Shown here one piece after another: positions 17,348 through 27,000 of a stretch of 64,000 nt of DNA. Source of the DNA: an uncultured Clostridia bacterium (lineage in GTDB: Bacteria; Bacillota; Clostridia; Christensenellales; Borkfalkiaceae); the NCBI GenBank assembly GCA_934248055.1, contig CAKQKI010000001.1, forward strand, positions 124,001 through 188,000. The letters run 5' to 3'. Under the pieces are notes generated by a model, which was not told the origin of the DNA, searched no databases, and saw only the letters and a list, made by a program, of their open reading frames with translations. Numbering within the stretch: position 1 is the first letter of the stretch; every line of letters starts with the position of its first letter. Position numbers and translations under genes: made by a program.

Positions 17348-19201
17348 ATGAAAGACACTTCCGCTTATTGCTTAAAAAACGGAATATTATACCTTAACGG
17401 TAAAGCGGCGTTCGGCATAGGCAGCCATTATTATCCGTCGTACCACCCGCAAAAAGTACCGGTGTCGGGCGGCGGGGACCGTATGGGCGAAATGAAACGT
17501 GATTTTGCGGATATGAAGGCGGCGCACGTTAATATTGTGCGTACTGCGGCTTTGGGCGAGTACAGCCTGCAAGGCGGCAAGGTTACGGGTAGTTTTCCCT
17601 TGGGCGAGGCAATCGCCGCGGAACTTAATAAACTCGGAATCGCTCTTGCCGTGCGGTTAAACGGCTACGACAACGGCTTAAACGTATATCCCGACGAAAA
17701 AATGCTCGACGAAAACGGCAAACCGCTTGAAAAAAGTTGGCCGCAGTTTATCACCAACTGCGTTTGCCACGAAGGCGCGAAAAGGGATAACGAAAAAGTC
17801 ACCGAGGCGGGCGCAGAATTTTTCGGTAAATTTAAAAACGTGGTAGGATTTCAGATTTTCAACGAACCTGCATTTCCCGCGTTGGGGTTTTACGATTATA
17901 ACCCCCATTCTTTAAAAGAATACCGTAAGGTTCGCGAGACGGAAGGAAAAAATCCCGAACCGCCGCGTCGTCGTCCGACTTATAACGAGTCTCCCGACGA
18001 GTGGATAGACTGGCGGCTTTTCAATGCCGAAAAATTCAACGATTATCTTAATTTTCTGGCTGCCGCGGCAAAAAGACGCAAGCCGCAGGCGGAAACATTC
18101 ACCTGTATGACTTGTTGCCCCGTGCAAATAGGCAGCAGTATGCGCGGCGCGGACTATTTTCGGGTAGCCGAAAAGATGGATATATTAGGTATAACTCTTT
18201 ATCTCGATTGTAAAGGCGCGTTTTATTACGAACACTCGCGCGTTACGGACTACGCCGAGAGCGCGGCGGCGGTTTTCGGAAAGCATTTCTGGCTTATCGA
18301 ATACAACGCAAAAGCGGATATGACCGCAAGAGATTTCGAAGTGGAAACTTACGCCGCGATAGGCAGCGGGGTAAAAGGTATAATGTACTATCAATGGCGC
18401 GGTGATTTGGTTTTCGCCGATTCGCCCGAACCAAACGGATTCGGCATAGTCTACAACGACCACACGCCTACCAAAAAGTACGCGTCGGCAATCAGAATGC
18501 ACAATATGATTTACGATTTAAGCGATAAAATCGTATGTAAAGAGCGTGTGCGGCAGGGCGTGGGCATACTTCACAGCGAGCGGGCAAACGCTTATTACGA
18601 CGCTGTTTGCAACGGCGACAACGAAAACGCATGGCAGGGCGGCGAGTCTAATATTTTTTCCGTTATGGAAATTTATCGCAGTTTCAAGCGGCAATTCGTT
18701 TCGCTTACAGCCGTAAGGGCGAGCGAACTCGATAAGTTGCCGTTTGATTTAAAAGTCCTTATCGTTCCGTCGGAAAAAGGTCTTTCGGACGATGAAAAAA
18801 TGCAGATAGAAAAATTCCGTAAGTCGGGCGGTAAAGTGTTTTATTACGACGAATATTTCGATTCGTTCAAACCTTTCGACTTTAACGACAAGTGGTTCGA
18901 AGCGTTTGAAATAGTCGATTTGTATGCGACAAAAATCGCCGCTACGGAAGAAAAAAAAGTCGACCTTAAGTTTTTGGAAGACGAAAACGAGTATGCGATT
19001 TCGGTGATAGATTTTGCCGAAAACGAACGCGAAATAAACAATTTAGACGTAGAGTTACTGTTTAAAACGGATGCCGAAACCTGCTTTTTCGTAAGCGGCG
19101 ATACTCGCGCGGAATTGCCCGTCGTAACCGAAAAAAACAATAAGAAAATAGTTATACCGAAACTTAAAAACGGCGCTGTGATTTTTATAAAAAAGGCTTG
19201 A
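17348..19201 (+). CDS. Clan GH-A glycosidase, GH42 beta-galactosidase-like
   Basis: A cytoplasmic protein of 617 residues with aaaagg 5 nt before the ATG. The TIM barrel (about 10-390) contains FQIFNEP with likely acid/base Glu173 and FWLIEYNA with likely nucleophile Glu318, plus YYQWRGD (347-353). A following Rossmann-like domain (GVGILHSERANAYYDA, IVPSEKGLSDDEK) resembles the trimerisation domain of GH42 beta-galactosidases, and a short C-terminal beta domain ends the protein. The catalytic barrel is divergent, so beta-galactosidase activity is a guess. It belongs to the importer operon (10 nt after the binding protein). Confidence 0.75.
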   Translation: MKDTSAYCLKNGILYLNGKAAFGIGSHYYPSYHPQKVPVSGGGDRMGEMKRDFADMKAAHVNIVRTAALGEYSLQGGKVTGSFPLGEAIAAELNKLGIALAVRLNGYDNGLNVYPDEKMLDENGKPLEKSWPQFITNCVCHEGAKRDNEKVTEAGAEFFGKFKNVVGFQIFNEPAFPALGFYDYNPHSLKEYRKVRETEGKNPEPPRRRPTYNESPDEWIDWRLFNAEKFNDYLNFLAAAAKRRKPQAETFTCMTCCPVQIGSSMRGADYFRVAEKMDILGITLYLDCKGAFYYEHSRVTDYAESAAAVFGKHFWLIEYNAKADMTARDFEVETYAAIGSGVKGIMYYQWRGDLVFADSPEPNGFGIVYNDHTPTKKYASAIRMHNMIYDLSDKIVCKERVRQGVGILHSERANAYYDAVCNGDNENAWQGGESNIFSVMEIYRSFKRQFVSLTAVRASELDKLPFDLKVLIVPSEKGLSDDEKMQIEKFRKSGGKVFYYDEYFDSFKPFDFNDKWFEAFEIVDLYATKIAATEEKKVDLKFLEDENEYAISVIDFAENEREINNLDVELLFKTDAETCFFVSGDTRAELPVVTEKNNKKIVIPKLKNGAVIFIKKA

Positions 19202-19207
19202 AAAACT

Positions 19208-19873
19208 ATGGCAAAATTCGTAACTTTTAGTTTTGACGACGGTATCGAGCAGGATATACCATTCGTTAAAGAATTGAATAAATACGGCTACAAGGCGACC
19301 TTCAATATAAACACGGGCATACAGACCCGCGCGAACAGTTGGATAAACGAAGGCGTTAAAATTCACCGTATGAATATAAAAGGGCTTAAAGAACTGTATA
19401 AGGGACACGAAGTCGCGTCACATTCTCTTACGCACCCTTTTCTTGAAAAACTCGACGAAGACACGATTTATAACGAACTGTTTTACGATAAAAAAAATAT
19501 AGAAGATATATTCGACAGCGAAGTCGTCGGGTTTGCGTATCCTTACGGCGCTTACGACGAGCGCGTTATAAAAATCGCGCGGAGCGTGGGTATAAAGTAC
19601 GCGAGAACGGCAGGCACGAGCATGAAATTTTCTGTTACGGGCGACCTTATGAAGTACACGGGTACCTGCCATTTTTCAAATGCCGAAATTTTCGACCTGA
19701 TTGATAAATTCGACGCTTTAACGGATAGCGGCGAAAGGCAGGTTCTCTATATCTGGGGGCACACCTACGAATTCGACGTATTAAAAAAGTGGAAACTATT
19801 AACCGATATTTTAGAGCGGCTTAAAAGCGTTAAGGCGAACTTCGTTACAAACAGAGAGGCTTTCGGAGTATAA
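19208..19873 (+). CDS. NodB-type polysaccharide deacetylase, cytoplasmic
   Basis: A 221-residue protein without a signal peptide. The catalytic motifs are SFDDG (8-12), SHSLTH with metal ligands His72 and His76, AYPYGAYD (110-117) and IWGHTYEFD. It lies 6 nt after the glycosidase in the importer operon. Because it appears cytoplasmic, it may deacetylate imported acetylated oligosaccharides, unlike the exported deacetylase at 12760. Substrate unknown. Confidence 0.85.
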   Translation: MAKFVTFSFDDGIEQDIPFVKELNKYGYKATFNINTGIQTRANSWINEGVKIHRMNIKGLKELYKGHEVASHSLTHPFLEKLDEDTIYNELFYDKKNIEDIFDSEVVGFAYPYGAYDERVIKIARSVGIKYARTAGTSMKFSVTGDLMKYTGTCHFSNAEIFDLIDKFDALTDSGERQVLYIWGHTYEFDVLKKWKLLTDILERLKSVKANFVTNREAFGV

Positions 19874-19877
19874 AAAA

Positions 19878-19907
19878 ACGCGCCCCGTCGTTGTCGGCGG
19901 GGCGCGT
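19878..19907 (-). terminator. GC-rich terminator shared by convergent genes
   Basis: A 10-bp stem (acgcgccccg 19878-19887 with cggggcgcgt 19898-19907) is followed on the minus strand by seven T residues. It serves the AraC gene and probably the importer operon as well. Confidence 0.8.
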
Positions 19908-19912
19908 AAAGT

Positions 19913-20737
19913 TCAGTTTTTATAAAATTTGTTCATGCTTCGGCGATAATCGTTGGGCGTTATTTTAACTTCGCGTTTAAAAATAGCGTTAAAGCATGAC
20001 TGCGAACTGAAACCGCAATTTATTACGATATCGGTTATGGTCGCATCGCTTTCGAGTAACATTTTTTTCGCCGCGTTTATCTTTTGTTTTACTATGTACC
20101 GATGCGGCGTTATGCCCGTAACCTGCGTAAACAATTTATGAAAGTAATTCGGGCTTAAAAAAACGTGGTTTGCAACGTCTTTCAACTGAATGTTTAAGTT
20201 GTAGTTTTTTACAATAAACCTTTTAGCCTCGGCAATCGCCTTGGAAACGTTGCCGCTCACAAACTTCTGTTTTTCGTAGAAATCGCGGCTTTCGGCAAGT
20301 CTGAATACTATCTCGTTTACGTGGCTCGTTACTCTGAGTTCCGCGTATGCGTCGTCGTTAACGCCGGCAGGGTATTTTAAAAGCGAGAAAAAGCGGTCGA
20401 GAAACACTTTCGCGCCGTAAGCCTGCATGCGCGACGGGAGCGAATCGAGAATTTCTTTAATTCGTCCTTCTTCCGCCGAAAGATATAAATAGTAACATTT
20501 AAAAGGGTTTATGGAATATCTTACGTCCCCCGGCTTGCAGATAATGAGCGTGTATTGCTCGATGTCGTGCTTGCGGTCGTTTATAAACGTCGTCCCGGAC
20601 TTTGAAAGATATAATTCTATTTCGTAGTGCTGACAAACTCTCGGCGGCGTGGTGGTTACTTTTTTATGTATCCACTCCGACTGAACTGAGTCGAAATAGC
20701 CCGAACCTATATAGTTGAATTTTGATAATACTTCCAT
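19913..20737 (-). CDS. AraC-family transcriptional regulator
   Basis: About 274 residues from ATG 20737; a longer frame to 20788 has no better ribosome site. The N-terminal cupin-like sensor domain (about 1-150) includes HYEIELYLSKSG and a stretch typical of sugar-responsive regulators. The C-terminal 100 residues hold two helix-turn-helix motifs (LKDVANHVFLSPNYFHKLFT and ITDIVINCGFSSQSCFNAIF). It diverges from the lactonase-dehydratase-SDR operon and is the obvious candidate regulator of that operon and possibly of the importer operon. Confidence 0.88.
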   Translation of the reverse strand: MEVLSKFNYIGSGYFDSVQSEWIHKKVTTTPPRVCQHYEIELYLSKSGTTFINDRKHDIEQYTLIICKPGDVRYSINPFKCYYLYLSAEEGRIKEILDSLPSRMQAYGAKVFLDRFFSLLKYPAGVNDDAYAELRVTSHVNEIVFRLAESRDFYEKQKFVSGNVSKAIAEAKRFIVKNYNLNIQLKDVANHVFLSPNYFHKLFTQVTGITPHRYIVKQKINAAKKMLLESDATITDIVINCGFSSQSCFNAIFKREVKITPNDYRRSMNKFYKN

Positions 20738-20882
20738 AAGATTATTATAACACCCCAACGTGACAAAACAGAATTTTGCCTGCTGCAATAGTTGCCTGCG
20801 GATTTGCCTTTGCTCCCGTTTTTATCGAAACAGGGCGAAAAATACCTGCAAATGCTTCGCGCCCGCGTAATTTTACTTGCAT

Positions 20883-20930
20883 TATATCATTATTTCTGAT
20901 ATAATTCATTATAACATTGTTAATGATATA
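20883..20930. promoter_or_regulatory. Perfect 10-bp inverted repeat in divergent regulatory region
   Basis: Arms tatatcatta (20883-20892) and taatgatata (20921-20930) are separated by 28 A/T-rich bp, between the AraC gene and the operon starting at 20977. Several overlapping TATAAT-like hexamers occur on both strands. It is a plausible regulator site; the low-complexity composition lowers confidence. Confidence 0.4.
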
Positions 20931-20976
20931 AATCAATCAAAATTAGCGAATTTACGCCGTATAAGGTTATTTTTAT

Positions 20977-21657
20977 ATGAAAATTACGTTTTTAGGTCAA
21001 AACGGTTTTTTAATAGAAAGTAAGAAATCGAAAATTATCGTAGATCCGTACCTGTCGGACTCGGTTGAAAAAATCGAACCGCAGAACAAGCGCAGGCAAC
21101 CCGTTGACGAACGGTTTTTAAGCGTTAAACCGAACGTTGCGATAATCACTCACGCCCACGCCGATCATTACGACGAAGAAACTCTTGATAAACTTTTGAA
21201 TAACACCGCCGATTGCGTTATTCTTTGTCCGCCGTCGGTTTTTTCTGTGGCGAAAAAAAGATACGGCAACTTAAACTGCGTGTTTTTCCGTTGTGGAACG
21301 AGTTATTCCGTAAACGACGCGGAGTTTTATGCCGTTGCCGCCGAACATTCCGATACGGCGGCGATAGGCGTTATAATTCTTATCGAAGGTAAAAAATTGT
21401 ATATAGCGGGCGATACGCTGTATAGCGAGCGCGTGTTTTCAAGTTTACCGTTTCGTTCTTTCGACGCGGTATTTTTGCCGATAAACGGTCGCGGTAACAA
21501 TATGAACGCGTCGGACGCGGCAAGGTTTATAAAGCGCGTTGATGCGCGATGCGTCGTTCCGACGCACTTCGGAATGTTCGACGATATGACGGGGAATGAA
21601 CTCGTTTGCGACAACGTCGTAATCCCCGAAATTTATAAGGAGATAATATTAAAGTGA
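20977..21657 (+). CDS. MBL-fold metal-dependent hydrolase, UlaG-like
   Basis: A 226-residue metallo-beta-lactamase-fold protein. Its metal site is THAHADH (58-64), AGDT, and PTHFGMF near the C-terminus. This compact form, starting FLGQNGFLIES, belongs to the UlaG / L-ascorbate-6-phosphate lactonase-like group. It is the first gene of a three-gene operon; its TGA overlaps the GTG of the dehydratase gene. In this setting a sugar-lactone hydrolase role is attractive, but the fold is too general to prove it. Confidence 0.8.
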   Translation: MKITFLGQNGFLIESKKSKIIVDPYLSDSVEKIEPQNKRRQPVDERFLSVKPNVAIITHAHADHYDEETLDKLLNNTADCVILCPPSVFSVAKKRYGNLNCVFFRCGTSYSVNDAEFYAVAAEHSDTAAIGVIILIEGKKLYIAGDTLYSERVFSSLPFRSFDAVFLPINGRGNNMNASDAARFIKRVDARCVVPTHFGMFDDMTGNELVCDNVVIPEIYKEIILK

Positions 21658-22814
21658 AAGTTACCGACGTAAAAACTTTTGTGGTTGACTGTTTCAGAAC
21701 GAACTGGGTATTCGTAAAAGTTTATACCGACGAAGGTATAAGCGGCGTTGGCGAAGGAACTCTCGAATATAAAGAAAAGGCTCTTTCGGGCGCGATAGAA
21801 CATATAAAATCTTATTTAATCGGGAAAGACCCCCGACAGATAGAAAAGCATTATCACGATATATATCGCGACGCGTACTGGCGCGGCGGCGCGGTGCTTA
21901 TGAGCGCGCTTTCGGCCGTGGAGTGCGCGCTTTGGGATATTCTCGGAAAGTCGCTTAACGTTCCCGTTTATCAACTTTTAGGCGGCAAAGTAAACGATAG
22001 TTGCAGAATTTACGTAAACGGCTGGTTTTCGGGCGCGAAAACCCCCGAAGAGTTTGCCGAAAAAGCCAAAATTGCCGTCAAACGCGGCGTTACCGCTATG
22101 AAATGGGATCCTTTCGGCAAAAGTTATCTGCAAATATCTAATAAAGATTTGGATACCGCGCTCGAATGCGTTGCAAAGGTAAGGCAAGCCGTCGGCAACG
22201 ACGTTGATTTGCTTATCGAAGGTCACGGCAGATTTGACGTTCCCACGGGCATAAAAATAGCCAAAGAACTCGAACAATTCAAGCCTTTATGGTTTGAAGA
22301 ACCCGTTCCGCCGAATAATTTGGAAGCGTTAAAAGCGGTAAGGGATAAATCGCCCGTGGCGATTTCTGCGGGGGAAAGGCTTTACACGCGCTACGATTAC
22401 AACGAATTGTTCAGGCTTCGCGCCTGCGATTATATTCAGCCCGACGTTTCGCACGCGGGCGGCATTATGGAACTTAAAAAAATAGCGGCGATTGCGGAAG
22501 CGAATTATATTCCGTTCGCGCCGCATAACCCGAGCGGGCCCGTGGCTAACGCCGCAACGCTCCAACTTGCCGCTTGTTGTCCCAACTTCTGTATTCTCGA
22601 AATTATGTATTCCGACGTAGATTATCGTAAATTCGTAACCAACGAAAATCTCGTTTACGAGAACGGCAGAATAAAAATAGGCGATAAAGCGGGGCTCGGG
22701 ATAGAACTTAACGAAGAAGAGTGCTTAAAACACCCTTACGCCGAGCATAATTTAAGGCACTATACGGGCGCGCTTACGGATATACGGCCGCCAAAAACGG
22801 AATTTTATTTTTAG
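21654..22814 (+). CDS. D-galactonate dehydratase-type enolase-superfamily enzyme
   Basis: A 386-residue protein with GTG start overlapping the previous stop (GTGA) and an aaggag site. N-terminal capping domain 1-115 and a TIM barrel follow the mandelate racemase/muconate lactonizing plan. Predicted metal ligands are Glu189 (LIEGHG), Glu215 (WFEEP) and Glu241 (AGER), and acid/base histidines are His191 and His291 (APHNPSG). From memory these correspond, shifted by six, to the active-site residues of E. coli GalD, except that the first ligand is Glu where GalD has Asp. It would dehydrate an aldonate to a 2-keto-3-deoxy acid. The exact sugar acid is uncertain. Confidence 0.85.
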   Translation: MKVTDVKTFVVDCFRTNWVFVKVYTDEGISGVGEGTLEYKEKALSGAIEHIKSYLIGKDPRQIEKHYHDIYRDAYWRGGAVLMSALSAVECALWDILGKSLNVPVYQLLGGKVNDSCRIYVNGWFSGAKTPEEFAEKAKIAVKRGVTAMKWDPFGKSYLQISNKDLDTALECVAKVRQAVGNDVDLLIEGHGRFDVPTGIKIAKELEQFKPLWFEEPVPPNNLEALKAVRDKSPVAISAGERLYTRYDYNELFRLRACDYIQPDVSHAGGIMELKKIAAIAEANYIPFAPHNPSGPVANAATLQLAACCPNFCILEIMYSDVDYRKFVTNENLVYENGRIKIGDKAGLGIELNEEECLKHPYAEHNLRHYTGALTDIRPPKTEFYF

Positions 22815-22823
22815 GAGAAAGCA

Positions 22824-23603
22824 ATGAAAACCGCATTTGTAACGGGCGCGTGCGTAAATACGGGCGCGGCGATTGTAGAAAAATTTTTAAAAGAAGGCTA
22901 CAGCGTTGTTTTTACGGGCAGAGACCCGATAAAAGTAAAAAACGCGGAAGAAAAATACAGACAAAAATTTCCGAGCGGAAACGTAACGGGTTACGCGCTT
23001 GATTCGCTTAACGCCGACAACACCGTGGACGAAAAGTCGCTTGACGAATTGTTTATAAAACTCGACGAAAAAGGCGTAAATATAGACGCGCTCGTTTTAA
23101 ACGCCGCCGATTTAGGCGCGGGGCTTAAAATATTCGAAAGCGGCGTCAACGATTTTATGCGCGTTATGAATACCAACGTGTGCTGGAATTACGCCATAAT
23201 CGAAAGAGCGGCAAAGCGAATGAAAGAAAACGGCGGCGGAAGCATTACTTTTATAAATTCGAATACCGCTTATCGCGCCATACCCGACAGAATAGCCTAT
23301 GAAGCGAGTAAGGGCGGGCAACTCGGCATGATGCGCGGGCTGGCTCTCGATTTAGGCAAATATAATATCAGGGTAAACGCCGTACTGCCGGGAATGATTC
23401 ATACAGACAGGACGGACAAAAACCCCGAATTTTATAAAAACGTTCCGTCTGCGCATTCTCCGCTCGGTACGATTGCGGACGGGGAAGACATAGCCGACGC
23501 GGTATGGTATTTTGCGGCTAACGCCAAAAACACTACGGGTGCGGAACTTACCGTCGATTGCGGAAATATGATTCAACTTTATCCTTTAATTCCAAAAAAT
23601 TGA
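22824..23603 (+). CDS. Short-chain dehydrogenase/reductase
   Basis: A 259-residue classical SDR with a ggaga site. The Rossmann cofactor motif is TGACVNTG (7-14); the residues after it (TGRDP at 31-35) suggest NADP rather than NAD. The catalytic triad is Ser146, Tyr159 and Lys163 (YEASK), and the C-terminal GAELTVDCG is typical. It follows the dehydratase by 9 nt. In the operon it could oxidise a sugar to a lactone or reduce a keto-deoxy acid. Confidence 0.88.
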   Translation: MKTAFVTGACVNTGAAIVEKFLKEGYSVVFTGRDPIKVKNAEEKYRQKFPSGNVTGYALDSLNADNTVDEKSLDELFIKLDEKGVNIDALVLNAADLGAGLKIFESGVNDFMRVMNTNVCWNYAIIERAAKRMKENGGGSITFINSNTAYRAIPDRIAYEASKGGQLGMMRGLALDLGKYNIRVNAVLPGMIHTDRTDKNPEFYKNVPSAHSPLGTIADGEDIADAVWYFAANAKNTTGAELTVDCGNMIQLYPLIPKN

Positions 23604-23623
23604 CGAGCGTTGACGCTCGTTTT
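23603..23623 (+). terminator. Hairpin terminator after SDR operon
   Basis: A 7-bp stem (acgagcg 23603-23609 with cgctcgt 23614-23620) with a TTGA loop overlaps the stop codon and is followed by three T residues. It is short and only moderately convincing. Confidence 0.45.
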
Positions 23624-23628
23624 ACGCT

Positions 23629-23923
23629 TAGGGATTCCATTCGTCATCACTAACTATTTTTGCGGTGATAAACCGATTTATGCGGCGTTAAACGCCGCTC
23701 GTAGTACGGCAAGTACAACTTCGGGCGTTTGCCTTGCCTAAACGAGCCGCAATGCGGTCGGTTTCTCATTCGCAAAAATGCTTCGCACCGAAAAGAGCGC
23801 ATTTTTTGATAATTTTTTACGAACGTGAGGGTTGCTGTACTGGACGTACTGCGCCCGAACGGTCGCGAAAAATGGCGAAAAAGACGCCTTTTCGGTAATT
23901 AGTGATGACGAATGGAATCCCTA
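23629..23923. mobile_element. MITE-like non-coding element with 25-bp terminal inverted repeats
   Basis: The ends are perfect 25-bp inverted repeats (23629-23653 and 23899-23923), starting TAGGGATTCC and ending GGAATCCCTA. If the outer TA is a target duplication the ends fit an IS630/Tc1-mariner-type transposon derivative. The 295-bp element has no credible reading frame. Inside are two large foldable lobes: one closed by tttttgcg (23657-23664)/cgcaaaaa (23771-23778) and aaaccga (23670-23676)/tcggttt (23758-23764), the other by accgaaaag (23787-23795)/cttttcggt (23888-23896). It fills most of the gap between the SDR and M64 genes. Confidence 0.65.
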
Positions 23924-23924
23924 G

Positions 23925-23953
23925 TTGCATTTTGCTTTGCTTTATGTTACAAT
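23925..23953 (+). promoter_or_regulatory. Promoter for M64 protease gene
   Basis: A -35 TTGCAT (23925-23930), a 17-nt spacer and a -10 TACAAT (23948-23953). The -35 box begins one base after the end of the MITE-like element. It predicts a leader of about 140 nt before ATG 24100. Confidence 0.55.
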
Positions 23954-24099
23954 GCGTTAAAGAAGTATATCGCTAAATAACGCTGATAAAGATTATAAAT
24001 TAACAACTCCGCAAATTTATGCAAAAAAACGTAAAATGCAGATTTAGTTCGTATCGCCTTAAATACGGTCACTTGTGGCTATGCAAAGGAAATGCAATC

Positions 24100-27000
24100 A
24101 TGACGAGAAATAAGAAAAATAAATTTAAAATCTTAATGCTTGCACTCGTACTTACGACGTGCTTTGTCGCAATGCTCGGTATGGCGACGGTAAATTTTTC
24201 AAATTCGACACGTCGCGGCGCGAACGCTCAGAATAATTTATCGTATAAAAAAACGTCTGACGAAACGAGTGTAAAAACGACTGTGCCGTTGCCGCTCGGA
24301 ACGTATATCAGCCTTGGCAGATACAACGGCAAAAGTATTCTCTGGCGTTGCGTAAGCGTTGACGAGAACGGCTCGCTTATGCTTGCCGACAGTATAATCG
24401 ACACTCTTCCGTACGACGCAAAAACCAACGAAAACAGCCGTTCAAAATCTCACAGCCGCAATTATAAGCGCGACGAATACGGCTCAAATTACTGGAAAGA
24501 CAGCAACATGCGTTCCTGGCTCAATTCCACGGCAGTAGCAGGCGAAGTGAAGTGGTTATGCGGCAACCCGCCGAAAGCAGGCTCCGTCGACGGAAACGCT
24601 TACGACGGGAAAGCAGGTTTTTTAAACGACTTTTCCAAAGCCGAAATTGCCGCTATGAAAACCGTTACTCAACGTTCGCTTGTTTCTCACCCCGAATACA
24701 AAAGCGGATTTTACGACGGCGACGGTCGTTCCGATCTTGAATTGAATTATAATATCGAAAACGTTGCCGATAACTTCGAAAGCGCTTACGGCGAAAACTC
24801 AACCGAAAAAGTTTTTTTGCCTGACGTAAAACAAGTTAGCGCCGTCTGGAAAAATTTCGGAGATTATTATAAGGGGAAAAACGAGCAGGGAACGCTCTGG
24901 CCATACTGGCTCAGAACGCCTGTAACCGATTGCAACCACGACATGCGTTACGTTCACAGTGACGGAACTATAAGCAGAGAGTGGCCTACTCGTTCGTATA
25001 TCGGAGTAAGACCCGCGTTTTATATTGACGCCGACTATTACGCTGCGACTTCGGGTAACGGAACGGCGGCAAATCCTTACGTAGGTTCGGCTCCCGATAA
25101 GATTGAAGACGATTATACCATAGCCGAGCCGGAAGAAGATCCGAATCAGGAGTGGGATATAAGCACCGACAAACAACTCAGACTTACGCTTGGCAAGTAT
25201 TATTCCGGCGACGGCAAATACGCAACTCCTACGATTCCCGTCTATACTATTCAGAAGACGAGAAGCGATACCGAAAATATCGTAATTGTTATTTGCGGCG
25301 AAGGCTACACTAAAAGTCAGCAGCAAAAATTTTTAAGCGACGTTAAAAAGGTATGGTACGGCGCTATGCAGTACGAGCCGTACCGTAGTTATGCCGACCG
25401 TTTTAACGTGTACGCTCTTTGCACGGCGTCCGAATCGAGTTTCGGAAGCGGCGGCAGTACGTTTTTCGACGTGATTGTAGGTTCTAACAATTCATCGTCT
25501 ATATCGACGAATATGGGTAATCCCTGGAAAAACCATATTTTCGAGAGATGTATAGGTCCTGCTTTTATCGAGCAGATACACGACGCGCATATCCCCGACA
25601 AAACCGACCCCAACACAATGTACTGGGAAAACAGCGAACAATACCCGCCGTTTTATTACGTTCATAACTATATCAATCAATTCGCATTGCTCGTAAACAC
25701 AACTCAGAACTTTGGCGACGCTTATACGAATTTACCATTCGGCTTTCATTATTTCATAACTCCGTCCGACAGTTACCGCGCTCCTAAAACTTTTGCGCAC
25801 GAGTTCGGTCACGGATTACTCGGGCTTGGCGACGAGTATATGAACAACGTTGCGCCGCAAACCGATATTACTTCTCTTAACGTGGCGTACACTCACAATC
25901 CCGAGCAGGTAAAGTGGAAAAAATTATTAGGTTTCAGAAAAACTTTTACTTGCCCGTCGCAGTCGGGCAGCAACGCTTACAACTCGAGCTTCGAATGTCT
26001 TATGCGCGATACGAACTATCAGTTTTGCGAAGTTTGTAAGTTGCAGGGGTACAAGAGATTATCGCAACTCGTAAACGGCAAAACTCTCTACGTTGCCGAC
26101 CCCGAAGTAAAAAAGTTTACGGGGCAGTATTCTAAACCGTCAGACTTTGCTGAAACGAATTACAACGGATATTATAATTTTACAAATTACCGCAACGGAG
26201 TTTTGCTCAGCGGCGTGGATAAAAACAAATTCAATACCGGCATGGCAGGCGAAAAAATAGAACTGCGCACCATTGTGCAGAACCTTTCAGCCACTACCGA
26301 GCGCCAAGTCACCATGAAATTATGGATAAAGCGAGCCGGTGGCAGTATTGCCGCGACGACCGACGGCAAAAGGCTCGAAGCAACGCAGACGTTTACTATT
26401 CCCGTATGGAGCGAAAAAAGTAAATTCTGGCAAAAGGGCGCGTTGGGGTATGACGGCAGCGATTTTAATTCGGGATTAGAAAGTTTATCTATGATTTATC
26501 AGATCCCGTCGGACGCGGTTTTGAAAAACGGCGATACCGTTGCTTTCGTAGTTTTGGACGAAAACGGTAATATTCTTGCCGATGACGGTACGGAAACCGT
26601 AACTTACGTAAACGTAAATATCGAGTATAAATTCGAAGACGGCAGCGAATTTCCCAACGCCATAAAAGCAGTTATACCGATTGCGGTCGGAAGCAGTTTT
26701 AACGGGGCGGCTCCGTCTGCGCTTTTCGGTCATGCGCTCGTCAGGGCGGAAGGGAACAATCAAGCGATAACTTTCGGCGGACAGACCGTAACTTATTATT
26801 ACGCAAAGCAATCCGACGTTCATATTCACGACTGGGGCGAAGTAAAATACACGTGGACGAGCGATAACACCTGCAAAGCCGAAAGAGTTTGCAATCTCGA
26901 TAAAACTCATATCGAAAGCGAAACGGTAACCGCAACGGAAGCGGAAATCAAATCGGCAACATGCAAAGAAAAAGGCAAAATAAAATATACCGCCACGTTT

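Noticed and set aside
23700..23900. Remnant protein-coding sequence inside the MITE-like element
   Set aside because: Translation in all frames gives short, basic, low-information peptides; the nested complementarity explains the sequence better.
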